Positions 45,901 to 58,574 of a stretch of 64,000 bases of DNA are shown here, in pieces. The DNA is from Limonium bicolor (Eukaryota; Streptophyta; Magnoliopsida; Caryophyllales; Plumbaginaceae), in NCBI GenBank assembly GCA_023374045.1, contig CM041776.1, positions 347,571,636 to 347,635,635 of the forward strand, written 5' to 3'. The notes beneath the pieces were generated by a model that did not search any database, was not told the DNA's origin, and was given only the letters and a program-made list of their open reading frames with translations. A program made the position numbers and the translations under genes. Position 1 is the first letter of the stretch. Every line of letters begins with the position of its first letter.

Positions 45901-47513
45901 CTACAGATTTTTGTGATAATTGAAGACCACATATCATGGCTTGGTAGGTAGACAATTTAGCTTGAATTTTATAAGGCAACCAGCCCTCTTTCTTGTATAT
46001 AAAATCGGACACACTAGTTAGTATAAGACAATGGATTTTTGATTAATGTTAGACAATAGATCATGCTAGTTAGGTGGTGTATTATTTAGCTAGATAGACA
46101 GCAATAAATCCCCCATTTAATTGCAAGGAATCGGTAGTTAATAGACAGCACATGGACTGCTCCATTAGTTTATATTCTTGTAAAAGCTAGATCTTCTTTT
46201 TGTATTTGATTTCATTACTTTGCTTAGACTAATTCTCCTTGCTTTTCTTATATTAATTCTTATTCTTGTTTCTTTGTGTAGGCACACGGTGGAGGAGGCT
46301 TCATTGACAGTATTTGATTGCTATAACATCATATAATACATGCTAAGATGACTCACCATCCATAAGACAATTTTTAAACCAAAAACTAGTCAAAATTGAC
46401 TCTTATTGGCGCATGCATTGGAGATCAGATGGAGTTGATTTTTAACTTGAATTTTGGTACACTATATTGTATTAATATCATACTAATATGTGTAATAGGT
46501 TACAGCATTTAATTGGTACATTTATATGATGGAAAAAGATGAAGGTTTTAAGGTAAAGATGCTGATTTTAGGTACCTTTTTGATGGTAAAATCGCCCCCA
46601 CTTGTACTATGAATTTAGTACTGCCATCAGATGATTGAGATGGTCAATTTATCTCCTTTTAAGATTATCAACTCGTGGCTCCTCAAAAACTTCAAGGCAA
46701 CTGCGTAAAACGCATTTTTATGACACCCGAAGGTGCGTTTTTGTGCTTTAAGGATTTTTCTAGGAAAAAATTAGTCGCTATGAGTTACAAGTGTTTATTG
46801 ACATTTTTTATAGCCAATAATAATATATTAAGGTGTTACATTGAGTTATATGGGGTTATATAAACTCGTAACTCAAATTTCGGGCTACCGGGACACTCCC
46901 GGGGCAAAAAGGAGCGTTAAGAAACTCCCCCGAGCACTTTGTGTATTTTTGAAGAAGTAGCTCAAGGTTTCTCTTTAGAATGGTGAATATTAATGTTATG
47001 AACTCTTAGAATAATTTATTTTGGAGTTTGTGCCGCTTTGGTACCTCTCCGGGGCACTCCCGTGGGTTTATGGGGCCCTCCTCGGGAACCTCCGAGAACT
47101 TTGTCTTTAACTGAGACTCTATCATGAGAATTTCATCTTAAATGTTCATTATAGTGTTTTTGTGCATTTATAATGAAGTATAATGCTTTACTTTATTTAA
47201 TAAAGTATTTCCGGGACTTTCGGGCCTTAAGGGGCCCTTAAGGGTACTCCCGGGTATATTGTATTTTTACTCAGTTCTAACTGAGAACTTGTATCTTAAA
47301 GGTCATAAGATGATCCTTGATTAACTTCATATGATGTTCATAGCTTATATAATTTGTTTAGCTTAAGGTCGGGCTTTAACGCACGTTTTTGACCTTAAGG
47401 AGTTTAGGTGCGTTTTAACGCCCAAGTGTTTATATACTTTTATCAGGCTTAATAATCCCCCAAATAATATTTATTTACCTTTATTTAATTGTTTAAAGGT
47501 TAGGGGTATTTCA
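42995..47513 (-). repeat. Element E left LTR (partial)
   Basis: Matches 51963-56468. The first 1.06 kb of the full LTR (as written on the plus strand) is absent, replaced by the end of element D. AT-rich degenerate repeats at 43600-44560. GC-rich islands at 46880-46945, 47035-47105 and 47205-47265. Confidence 0.9.
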
Positions 47514-47549
47514 GTCTACCCCCCTTAAAAGGACTTCATCCCGAAGTCA
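47514..47549 (-). other. Polypurine tract and hairpin, element E copy 1
   Basis: Minus strand: GACTTCGGGATGAAGTC, then TTTTAAGGGGGGTAGAC, then the LTR. One arm base differs from copy 2 (56469-56503), whose stem is perfect. Confidence 0.88.
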
Positions 47550-47925
47550 TAACTTATACTTGTTCATCCTATGGAATCAAGTTCCTCATATCTACTCCTG
47601 TCTACTTATCATTCTTGGGTGTCAATACTGTATTGACACTTCTACATTCCATCTATAGTCCAAGTGTATGCAATTCATACACACATATTCTTACTAATGA
47701 TAATCAACGTAATCACAACATAAGTAATTTGATAAATGCTGTAAAGCAAATACGTGTACTTTTATTAATCATCCAAGTGTTACATAGAACACGACAATAA
47801 CCATCCAGTGTCACATAGGACATAACAATAACCATTCAACCAATTGCACACATGCGCAACAATCAAACACAACAACCAAATATAAAACCAATATAGACTG
47901 CAGATATGCAAGTCGCATGTGGTGC

Positions 47926-47960
47926 TCTACCCCCTTTAAAAGGGTTACGCCCACGTACCC
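47926..47960 (-). other. Internal hairpin-polypurine module, element E copy 1
   Basis: Minus strand: GGGTACGTGGGCGTAACCC, then TTTTAAAGGGGGTAGA, about 26 bases after the integrase stop and about 400 bases upstream of the tract at the LTR. Confidence 0.7.
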
Positions 47961-48420
47961 CCACAAGTATACACAAAACTAAGAGAAAATTGTTGGATAC
48001 TTGTCTCGCATGGAGTCTTCTAACTCCCATGTCGCCTCCTCAATGTCGTGGTTTTACCATAGAGCTTTGACCATTCTAATGGTCTTGTTCCTGGTCTCCC
48101 TAGTGTTGGAGTCTAAAATGCGAATTGTGGTCTCCTCTTCTCTAAGTGTAGGATCTAGCTCGAGTGTCTCGGGCTCTAAGATATGTGAAACACATTGTGC
48201 ACTCTCCCAAACTCAACATATAAGTCTATTATGTAGGCTAATGGGCCCACTCGCTCCGTAATAAGGTACAGTCCTACAGAATTCGGGCTAAGCTTGCCCT
48301 TCTGTCCAAATCTGAAAATTCCCTTCATGGGTGAAACTCTAAGGAAGACTCGATCGTCTATTGCGAACTCGAGGTCTCTCCTACGAGCATTAGCATATGA
48401 CTTCTGTCCTACGAGGTATA
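47961..48420 (-). pseudogene. pol: Integrase C-terminus with chromodomain-like tail, element E copy 1
   Basis: Minus strand. GQKSYANARRRDLEFAIDD, VFLRVSPMKGIFRFG and GKLSPNSVGLYLITERVGPL (48420-48240) are the C-terminal integrase domain. After a break come RVHNVFHIS and, in another frame, LREEETTIRILDSNTRE and NHDIEEATWELEDSMRDKYP, the Tekay-type chromodomain-like end that guides insertion into heterochromatin. A stop (TAG) replaces the usual Arg in VKALW*NHD. The integrase core is absent. The same text recurs in copy 2. Confidence 0.85.
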
Positions 48421-48930
48421 GCCCTCAAAAATGTATGTATTCCCTGACATGTTTCATAGTGCATTAGTATGCTGTTTGTTTGAATCCCGTGTGTATGGGT
48501 GTAGGTGATCTACCATCCTATAAGTTGCTGATATTATCTCTTGGCTTGTTTAAACCATCGTGTGTAACACACTTCCATTAATCGCCTCTTGTAGTGATAA
48601 TCGTTGGCGCTCGGGTTTGTATTAATATTAGGCATACTTAAAATCCCTCTCTTTGATCCTCAGGTCATCATTTTGTGATTCTGGTACTTGAGTTTACTGT
48701 CTCCATATTCGGTTTTTATTTTCAATGTAAGGTATGAGCTATGGTCGAGCCATGCATCTGATGTATATTATAGAAAGGTTTCTTGATATTATTGGTTCAC
48801 CAATTGTCGGTAGTATATACACGATTACTATCGTCTGTTCATTAGGTATACCACAGTAGGTTCCTGCTAAGGTTTCTAACAAGGTACGTTTTCCTCTCAA
48901 TTGAACATGTTCTTGCGGTTGTGAATCAAC
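48421..48930 (-). other. Unassigned spacer between the AlkB remnant and integrase, element E copy 1
   Basis: 510 bases with no homology I can recognise on either strand. The place where protease, RT, RNase H and the integrase core should be. Copy 2 equivalent is 57376-57885. Confidence 0.6.
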
Positions 48931-49340
48931 TCATGTGAGTATTAGTATAATGTTTCTACTCTTATATTCTACCATGTTTGTAGGTAGATTCCTATTTAAT
49001 ATATTTGGTTTAATACTCTTATTCCCATGGTACACTAATCTGGACTCTCCACCAAATATCAACGTGTCTCCTTACCTTAAAAACAATCATATTCTCCTTA
49101 TTCATCCTCTTCTTATCACCTTATAAAACTCAGCATCATCCCTATGGAGAAGGATATAACTGGTATCCCAATCCTTACCCATACTCATCATATATAATTT
49201 AAGTTTTGATCCACTCTCATATCCTGGAATATAAAATCCTCCAAGGCCTGTCCCCAAAGTTCTACACTCTATTATAATAGTTATTGTTCATTTATAGTTA
49301 AGTATTTCTTGAGTAGGATCATGTCGGGTCGAAGTACTTG
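48931..49340 (-). pseudogene. AlkB domain remnant, element E copy 1
   Basis: Minus strand. N-terminal part QVLRPDMILLKKYLTINEQ (49340-49283) is followed, after a break, by LGTGLGGFYIPGYESGSK and MMSMGKDWDTSY (about 49255-49160), matching FYTPEYPNG-type and QLKMMCMGKDWNPYTKTY of the T1 domain. About 75 residues including the HxD iron ligands are deleted. The end resumes with GDTLIFGGESRLVYHGNKSI (about 49060-49000), carrying the distal His, and finishes SRNIILILT then stop, in place of GRLNLTFRQF. It cannot be catalytic. It lies between gag and integrase in the same order as T1, which shows common descent of the insertion. Confidence 0.8.
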
Positions 49341-49619
49341 GCATTATGCCTCCGGATATTCCCGACCTTCGCTCATAGGCTCAGGTGATCTCGGTCTCAT
49401 AGGTAAGGAAAATAAATATAGAAGTATCCCATTAGGTGAGAGGTTACCTAAATCAGGTCTCTCTAAATTTTGATACTTACTATACACATACAAGTCTCAT
49501 CGACTGATAAATATAAACACACATTTATGCATCATGCATTAGGTTTAAGTTCTAGGCTTACCGGTTTCGCGCTGAGCGCTAGCCTCAGTGCCTGAAGTTC
49601 CCACTGTGTACAGGGTATT

Positions 49620-50684
49620 TCTTCATGGAACTATCTCCTTTCCCTTCCGACTCCCGGATGAGGATGGCTGTCCTGCCGGTCCTCTAGCATAGGTGTTGTT
49701 CTGCGGTGCCTGGCCTACTCTTGGTCTGCCCGCCTCAATAACTGGTGTCCTCTGTGAACCTCTAGCTCCCTTGTATACTCGGCTCCCAGGATTGGAAAAA
49801 CATTCATACTCCCTGTGACCTTCCTTTTTGCAATAGCGGCACTCCACCTTCCTTCCTACGCAATCTACACCTGGGTGATCATTTCCACAGTGTTTACAGT
49901 AATAGTGACGTCGGGTTGGCTTATTGCCTCTAGGTGGTGCTGTTCTTAGTGGCTGAGTATCAATAGCTGGGCCGGTCAGACGAGGGACTTGCTCCTTCGT
50001 CTTCTGACCATGGAAATCCTCCCGCCCCTTCTTCTTTTCAAAGAATTTCTTCCCCTTCTTGCAGTAACCGCGAGAGGTTGCTCCACCATCATCTCCTTCA
50101 GTACTCTTTCTCTTCTTTCTTTCTGCGTCGGAGTAGTCGACTCCTGGTATATAGTCCAACAAACTGGTGATCCGTGCGTAGTACTGGTCAACTGTTTGAC
50201 TCCCTTGGATTAAGGTCTCGATCTCTAGCCTTTTCCTCTGCTTTAGGTGTTCGGGGTAGAATTTCTCCCGCAACACTTCCACAAACGCTGTCCATCCAAA
50301 GTCCGGTGTAGCTCTACGGTGGCCCTCCACAGACCGCCATCAAATGTCAGCTGCGTCCTTCAGGTTGTACGTGGCGATGTCGACCTGCTGGTCTTCTGGA
50401 ACTCTGACAGCCGTGAACGCTTTTTGGTGCTCTACAATGAACTTCTCCAGTGCGGCGGGGTCCGATTCCCCTGAATAAATTGGTACTCTCGCGTCTGCAA
50501 CGCTCTTTAACCAGTTGGTTTCCCTAGGTTGCGGTGGGTGGGGTATGGCTCCCGTAAATTGAGCTCCTAGCTACTGCGCGAAGTCTGCCATGGCTGCTGC
50601 TAGGTCTGGTACTGTTGAAACATCTGCCGGTGTCTCGCCACTGCGTCCACTGCTGCCTTCACATGGTCTTCCGCTTGTCGACAT
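49620..50684 (-). pseudogene. gag: gag, element E copy 1
   Basis: Minus strand, start MSTSGRPCEGSSGRSG at 50684, a close match to the T1 start MSGRPRG. A TAG interrupts MADFAQ*LGAQ and a TGA replaces one Trp of ADIWWRSVEGH; copy 2 has both. The capsid-like part (FYPEHLKQRKR, TVDQYYARITSLLDYIPG) lacks the segment from the end of capsid to the linker. Two knuckles follow: CKHCGNDHPGVDC, a variant, and CRYCKKEGHREYEC, canonical. Then a Gly/Ser/Arg tail to 49620. T1 intron 2 has no counterpart: PPRGNKPTRRHYY is uninterrupted. After the stop, a GTAAG donor-like site at 49561 precedes the AlkB remnant. Confidence 0.85.
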
Positions 50685-50880
50685 CTAAGATAGTATACTA
50701 TTATTTCTACTCGGCTGCTACACCGTATCACATACACAATCACAATCATGTAAGAAACTAATTACTAGCAATACAATATCCCTAGATTTTTCTAGGTCAC
50801 GAATCCTCACGTTTCCCGTATCCCAATATTCCTATGCTCATTGTCCTAGACTCAGTATCTTTTCATCAGAGCGGTACTCC

Positions 50881-50892
50881 GCTCTGATACCA
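50881..50892 (-). other. Primer binding site, element E copy 1 (tRNA-iMet)
   Basis: Minus strand TGGTATCAGAGC inside the hairpin ATCAGAGCG-GAGTAC-CGCTCTGAT. Confidence 0.92.
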
Positions 50893-50897
50893 CTTTT

Positions 50898-53800
50898 TGT
50901 AACACCCCTATTCCTAAACCTGTAATAACGTCGCAAGTCGTAGCATAATAAATAACAATTCGCAGCGGAAAATAAAACTATCTACCTTGGTGTTACACGC
51001 CGTTACTCACCCTTGTGAGCAACAAGGCATCCTTACTCTTTCCAACAATACAACCCCTCACGCTGTGATGAACAGATACTGAGCACTTCTAATTATTACA
51101 AACCAAATCCAACTAAATGAGCAACTAGCTGAATACAACAACCTCTTTAATACAATACAAAATAAAACCAAAGGTGTTTGCTGAAAACACAACAGCTACC
51201 CCCGAGTCCCGCACTCCGGCTTGAGTCTTCTTCAATAACCTGGAATGTTTGGCCCAATGAAGGGCTCAGCAATCGAAATGCTGGTATGCTAAATGTAGTC
51301 TTAAATCATCAAGATTCCTTAAGTTGTTTTAGCCATCTTGATATTAGGTTTTTTACATGAAATACCGATTTACAATAATAACAGTAATAACTGAAAACAT
51401 TTAACAATCACTTAACAATTCACCTGTAAACATCAGTGTACAATAGTACACAACACCAATAACCTCACAACAATAATCCATTGCAATAACCAATAATCAC
51501 ACATTAATAATCCATAACAATCACCAAACAAGACACGCGTATTAAACTGTACTTGTTAGTTGGCCACCTGACCCTTATCTTTTAAACCAATCATTTAACC
51601 ATTTCCAATTAATTTCCACCTCAGGCGTCATGTCAAGACAACCCTTAATAACTTATTAATGGACAGTAGTCCCCTGTGTTCCATTGGAACTGTTACCAGT
51701 TGACCCTAGGCCCTGGTTAATTGACCGATCCGGTCGAACCTGTGCACCAACGGTAGTGCCCTCCGCCATCCCGAATGTGGCTGATGGATTTCCTTGAGTG
51801 ACTCTCCACTGAAGTCTCTCGTAGTGATCACAATGCGCAACCAGAATGTCGGAACAGTCTGGATTCCTCTCTTTATAAGTTAGCCCTTTTTGTCAGTGAC
51901 ATAATAACCAATCCTTAAGTTAAGACTATAATATTGACCATCAGTTACTCTTGTTCCAGTATAAATGTATAAACTTCCAGTCATAAGACGTTCGCGTAAA
52001 CATACAACACAACAATGTTGAGCAATACAGTATACAATATTATACACACAAAATCACAGATATCGCTCTCAAACAATTAACACATAATGTCTGGACCATA
52101 GGACAATCCTTAGGACATTCAGACCACACAATTAACATGCCGTTCACCAAGTAACTGCTAGCTTGACAAGTTCCTGTTCAGTAGTTCCTTCCCGTACGCT
52201 GTTATTTAAACATGCAATACCGGGTAATATTAATATAACTATTCATTAAATATTACAGTACTGTCACTGTAGAGTTTATTTACGTAGTATACTAACTCCG
52301 TATGTTCTTTAGTTTCCCCTGTTATTTTTCAGTGGTTCTAGGTAGTTCAACAGTTCGTTATTTTATGTGATATTCTCATGTGATAATGAATTTCCACCTT
52401 GTGGTAAATTTCTATTTCCTTATTTATAAACTCATAATTGTTTCCACTTATTCTTTATATTATATCCCTTGGTCATTTTTTTATCACCACAATTATTTTA
52501 TAAACTTTATATTATACTCCATAATACCATAATACATTATATTACCTAGTTTTACTTCCTTTCCTTATTAAATTACAAAACCAACCTTATAATTCGGTAT
52601 TTATATTTTATACCCAACAACTTTATGAATTACTAAATAACCACATATAGTTTTCGGTAATCATAATTTGAACCCATTAACTTTTACAACTTACCAAATA
52701 ACCAAATAATTTTATAATCTACTATATACCCATATTAGTTTTCGGAAATTGTAAAATATTAATTAACTTCTATAAATTGCCAAATAACCTTATAACTTTT
52801 ATATATCACTAATTATCCACATTAATCTTGTAATATTAATTAACCATATTACCTTTTTAATTTACCAAATATCCATCTTAATTTTCGTAAATTACAATCT
52901 CATTATACCAACTTTAATAAATTACAAATAAACCTTAACTTTCGGTTTTTACTTATATCTTCCTTATTCACATTTTACCCCAAAACTTTATATAAGTTTA
53001 CATATTAACTTATAAATTATAGTTTTAATATTAATTCTTTTAAATAACCAAACAACCCATCTTTCTTCAATTTATATTTCTGCCCCACTTAACTTCTATT
53101 TTTTTATATATACTTTCATAAATTACATATTAACCCAAAACTTTTATAAACTTACTATTTTATGTCATAAATCATTTTAACCCAAAGTTTTTGGTCAACA
53201 CTTTGACCAAGACTTAATTTCATAATTAATATTGAATATACCCTAAAATCATATGTAATTCTCGGTTATACTCCAAACTCTCAATAATTACAAAACAGTC
53301 CCTAAACTTTATAAATTGTTATTTTAACACTTAAACACTTATTTAAATTCACCAAAATTGATAATATTAATTCCTACCTTATGTTATAACATAAATTTAC
53401 CAAATAACTCCTTATACTCTCGGCAATAATGATTTGTACAACAAACTTTTCAAAATTTACATTTTAGCCACATAACTTTATAAACTAGCCATTTAAATAC
53501 TTGTAGCTATTTTTAATATTCCCAAAATTTATAATATAAGTTAATACACTTATATATATCTCAAAAATCATCAAATGCAATACTTTTTGCACTCGGTTTT
53601 AATATTCCTTTACCATATAGTTTTAAAACTGTATTTAAACCTTATAATAAATACATATAAATGTATACAAGCCATATAACACTTCTAAAAATTATGCTAA
53701 TGACTTAGAATGATTATAAACTCAAAATAGAACCTTTTATCCTTAGATATTTCGGTTTAATAATATATGTATCATATTTAATTTTTGTGACACAATTTTA

Positions 53801-56468
53801 TACCTTAAGGTAATAATCTTACCTTATATGTTATAAATTATTTTCTTGCCATTATAACCTATGATTTTCGGCCTTAATTTATTAAGAGGTTATACATAAT
53901 TTTTATACCAAAGTTTGAAGCTTAAATCAAGCTTAAACTTAATAAACCTTAATTATATAAACTTACTCCTTAAATCAAGACAATTCTGGTACTTGATTCT
54001 CCTTGAATTCCAAGCTCCTCAAATGCTATATTGATGTAGAGAATTCAGCCTCCTTGTATATATTTAGGAGATCCATTTGTTAGACTTCTAACAAAATTAT
54101 AAACAAGATTTGGAGTAGTTTTACAAGAGTTTACCTTAGAAATTTTTCAAGGAATTTTCGGTAGACCTTGAGATGATTGTAGATCTAGATCTCCTTCATG
54201 AAATAATGAAGAGAACCTTGGTTTAGAATCTTGAATTTTCGGAATTGAAATTAAGCATTTTGCTAGGATTTTCAACATGAAAATATACCTTAACTTGATC
54301 TTGTTGTTCCTTGTGTTGTTGTTGAATTTAGGAACCTCCTTGGAGTACTAATGCATGGCGAAATCTTGTAAGATTCTAAGGATGATTTCTTGCTTTGAGA
54401 CTTAGGAGATTTAAATAGGAATTTACATAGAAATGGTGTTAGAACTTAATTCACCATTAATGGAGCTTTAGAGCTCTAAGGAATGAACTTAGCAAATGTA
54501 GAAAGAAAAGAGAGGATGAGAAGCCTTACCAACCGGCCATGGAGAATGGAAAAGGAAGAATGAGTCCAACTCACGTATGAATAAGGCAATGGAAAGTGAA
54601 TTCAAATTTTGATTGGCTTGTTTATTGTTTATTTTATTAGGCATTTTTTTCTTAGTTTATTGCTCTCATTATTGGCTCACTAAAGTCCTTAATTGATTGC
54701 AAGAAATCGGTTGATTAGAAGGGAAATAATGGAGCTTTGTTGGCCACTTGAAACTAGAAGACAAGAGTAGATATAGGTAAGTGTTTTCTTTTGAATTTTC
54801 TACATTGATTGTCCTTGATTCTCCTTGTGTTTTACGGTAGTACATGTGGGTATAGGCTACAGATTTTTGTGATAATTGAAGACCACATATCATGGCTTGG
54901 TAGGTAGACAATTTAGCTTGAATTTTGTAAGGCAACCATCCCTCTTTCTTGTATATAAAATCGGACGCACTAGTTAGTATAAGACAATGGATTTTTGATT
55001 AATGTTAGACAATAGATCATGCTAGTTAGGTGGTGTATTATTTAGCTAGATAGACAGCAATAAATCCCCCATTTAATTGCAAGGAATCGGTAGTTAATAG
55101 ACAGCACATGGGCTGCTCCATTAGTTTATATTCTTGTAAAAGCTAGATCTTCTTTTTGTATTTGATTTCATTACTTTGCTTAGACTAATTCTCCTTGCTT
55201 TTCTTATATTAATTCTTATTCTTGTTTCTTTGTGTAGGCACACGGTGGAGGAGGCTTCATTGACAGTATTTTATTGCTATAACATCATATAATACATGCT
55301 AAGATGACTCACCATCCAAAAGACAATTTTTAAACCAAAAACTAGTCAAAATTGACTCTTATTGGCGCATGCAATGGAGATCAGATGGAGTTGATTTTTA
55401 ACTTGAATTTTGGTACACTATATTGTATTAATATCATACTAATATGTGTAATAGGTTACAGCATTTAATTGGTACATTTATTTGATGGAAAAAGATGAAG
55501 GTTTTAAGGTAAAGATGCTGATTTTAGGTACCTTTTTGATGGTAAAATCGCCCCCACTTGTACTATGAATTTAGTACTGCCATTAATGTATTGAGATGGA
55601 AAATTTATCCCCTTTTAAGATTATCAACTCGTGGTTCCTCAAAAACTTCAAGGCAACTGCGTAAAACACATTTTTATGACACCCGAAGGTGCGTTTTTGT
55701 GCTTTAAGGATTTTTCTAGGAAAAAATTAGTCGCTATGAGTTACAAGTGTTTATTGACATTTTTTATAGCCAATAATAATATGTTAAGGTGTTACATTGA
55801 GTTATATGGGGTTATATAAACTCGTAACTCAATTTTCGGGCTACCGGGACACTCCCGGGGCAAAAAGGAGCGTTAAGAAACTCCCCCGAGCACTTTGTGT
55901 ATTTTTGAAGAAGTAGCTCGAGGTTTCTCTTTAGAATGGTGAATATTAATGTTATGAACTCTTAGAATAATTTATTTTGGAGTTTGTGCCGCTTTGGTAC
56001 CTCTCCGGGGCACTCCCGTGGGTTTATGGGGCCCTCCTCAGGAACCTCCGAGAACTTTGTCTTTAACTGAGACTTTATCTTGAGAATTTCATCTTAAATG
56101 TTCAGTATAGTGTTGTTGTGCATTTATAATGAAGTATAATGCTTTACTTTATTTAATAAGTATTTCCGGGACTTTCGGGCCTTAAGGGGCCCTTAAGGGA
56201 ACTCCCGGGTATATTGTATTTTTACTCAGTTCAAACTAAGAACTTGTATCTTAAAGGTCATAAGATGATCCTTGATTAACTTCATATGATTTTCATAGCT
56301 TATATAATTTGTTTAGCTTAAGGTCGGGCTTTAACGCACGTTTTTGACCTTAAGGAGTTTAGGTGCGTTTTAACGCCCAAGTGTTTATATACTTTTATCA
56401 GGCTTAATAATCCCCCAAATAATATTTATTTACCTTTATTTAATTGTTTAAAGGTTAGGGGTATTTCA
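50898..56468 (-). repeat. Element E middle LTR (full length, 5.57 kb)
   Basis: Minus strand TGAAATACCCC...GGGGTGTTACA. It serves both internal regions, as 5' LTR of the left and 3' LTR of the right. It shares some variants with the left LTR and others with the right one. U5 block with a conserved hairpin and ATTCCAG|GTTATTG at about 51240. GC islands at 55835-55900, 55990-56060, 56160-56215. No coding ORF. Confidence 0.92.
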
Positions 56469-56503
56469 GTCTACCCCCCTTAAAAGGACTTCGTCCCGAA
56501 GTC
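56469..56503 (-). other. Polypurine tract and hairpin, element E copy 2
   Basis: Minus strand: GACTTCGGGACGAAGTC, perfect stem, then TTTTAAGGGGGGTAGAC. Confidence 0.88.
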
Positions 56504-56880
56504 ATAACTTATACTTGTTCATCCTATGGAATCAAGTTCCTCATTTCTACTCCTGTCTACTTATCATTCTTGGGTGTCAATACTGTATTGACACATCTAC
56601 ATTCCATCTATAGTCCAAGTGTATGCAATTCATACACACATATTCTTACTCATGATAATCAACGTAATCACAACATAAGTAATTTGATAAATGCTGTAAA
56701 GCAAATACGTGTACTTTTATTAATCATCCAAGTGTTACATAGAACACAACAATAACCATCCAGTGTCACATAGGACATAACAATAACCATTCAACCAATT
56801 GCACACATGCGCAACAATCAAACACAACAACCATATATAAAACCAATATAGATTGCAGATATGCAAGTCGCATGTGGTGC

Positions 56881-56915
56881 TCTACCCCCTTTAAAAGGGT
56901 TACGCCCACGTACCC
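56881..56915 (-). other. Internal hairpin-polypurine module, element E copy 2
   Basis: Same module as 47926-47960, after the integrase stop. Confidence 0.7.
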
Positions 56916-57375
56916 CCACAAGTATACACAAAACTAAGAGAAAATTGTTGGATACTTGTCTCGCATGGAGTCTTCTAACTCCCATGTCGCCTCCTCAATG
57001 TCGTGGTTTTACCATAGAGCTTTGACCATTCTAATGGTCTTGTTCCTGGTCTCCCTAGTGTTGGAGTCTAAAATGCGAATTGTGGTCTCCTCTTCTCTAA
57101 GTGTAGGATCTAGCTCGAGTGTCTCGGGCTCTAAGATATGTGAAACACATTGTGCACTCTCCCAAACTCAACATATAAGTCTATTATGTAGGCTAATGGG
57201 CCCACTCGCTCCGTAATAAGGTACAGTCCTACAGAATTCGGGCTAAGCTTGCCCTTCTGTCCAAATCTGAAAATTCCCTTCATGGGTGAAACTCTAAGGA
57301 AGACTCGATCGTCTATTGCGAACTCGAGGTCTCTCCTACGAGCATTAGCATATGACTTCTGTCCTACGAGGTATA
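56916..57375 (-). pseudogene. pol: Integrase C-terminus, element E copy 2
   Basis: Near-identical to 47961-48420, including the VKALW*NHD stop and the frame break before EPETLELDP. The shared lesions show the pair arose by duplication of an already dead element. Confidence 0.85.
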
Positions 57376-57885
57376 GCCCTCAAAAATGTATGTATTCCTT
57401 GACATGTTTCATAGTGCATTAGTATGCTGTTTGTTTGAATCCCGTGTGTATGGGTGTAGGTGATCTACCATCCTGTAAGTTGCTGATATTATCTCTTGGC
57501 TTGTTTAAACCATCGTGTGTAACACACTTCCATTAATCGCCTCTTGTAGTGATAATCGTTGGCGCTCAGGTTTGTATTAATATTGGGCATACTTAAAATC
57601 CCTCTCTTTGATCCTCAGGTCATCATTTTGTGATTCTGGTACTTGAGTTTACTGTCTCCATATTCGGTTTTTATTTTCAATGTAAGGTATGAGCTATGGT
57701 CAAGCCATGCATCTGATGTATATTATAGAAAGGTTTCTTGATATTATTGGTTCACCAATTGTCGGTAGTATATACACGATTACTATCGTCTGTTCATTAG
57801 GTATACCACAGTAGGTTCCTGCTAAGGTTTCTAACAAGGTACGTTTTCCTCTCAATTGAACATGTTCTTGCGGTTGTGAATCAAC

Positions 57886-58295
57886 TCATGTGAGTATTAG
57901 TATAATGTTTCTACTCTTATATTCTACCATGTTTATAGGTAGGTTCCTATTTAATATATTAGGTTTAATACTCTTAATCCCATGGTACACTAATCTGGAC
58001 TCTCCACCAAATATCAACGTGTCTCCTTACCTTAAAAACAATCCTATTCTCCTTATTCATCCTCTTCTTATCACCTTATAAAACTCAGCATCATCCCTAT
58101 GGAGAAGGATATAACTGGTATCCCAATCCTTACCCATACTCATCATATATAATTTAAGTTTTGATCCACTCTCGTATCCTGGAATATAAAATCCTCCAAG
58201 GCCTGTCCCCAAAGTTCTAAATTCTATTATAATAGTTATTGTTCATTTATAGTTAAGTATTTCTTGAGTAGGATCATGTCGGGTCGAAGTACTTG
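57886..58295 (-). pseudogene. AlkB domain remnant, element E copy 2
   Basis: Same deletion and order as 48931-49340: LRPDMILLKKYL at the N-terminus, GGFYIPGYESGSK, loss of the HxD part, then GGESRLVYHG. Small substitutions only. Confidence 0.8.
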
Positions 58296-58574
58296 CCATT
58301 ATGCCTCCGGATATTCCCGACCTTCGCTCATAGGCTCAGGTGATCTCGGTCTCATAGGTAAGGAAAATAAATATAGAAGTATCCCATTAGGTGAGAGGTT
58401 ACCTAAATCAGGTCTCTCTAAATTTTGATACTTACTATACACATACAAGTCTCATCGACTGATAAATATAAACACACATTTATGCATCATGCATTAGGTT
58501 TAAGTTCTAGGCTTACCGGTTTCGCGCTGAGCGCTAGCCTCAGCGCCTGAAGTTCCCACTTTGTACAGGGTATT

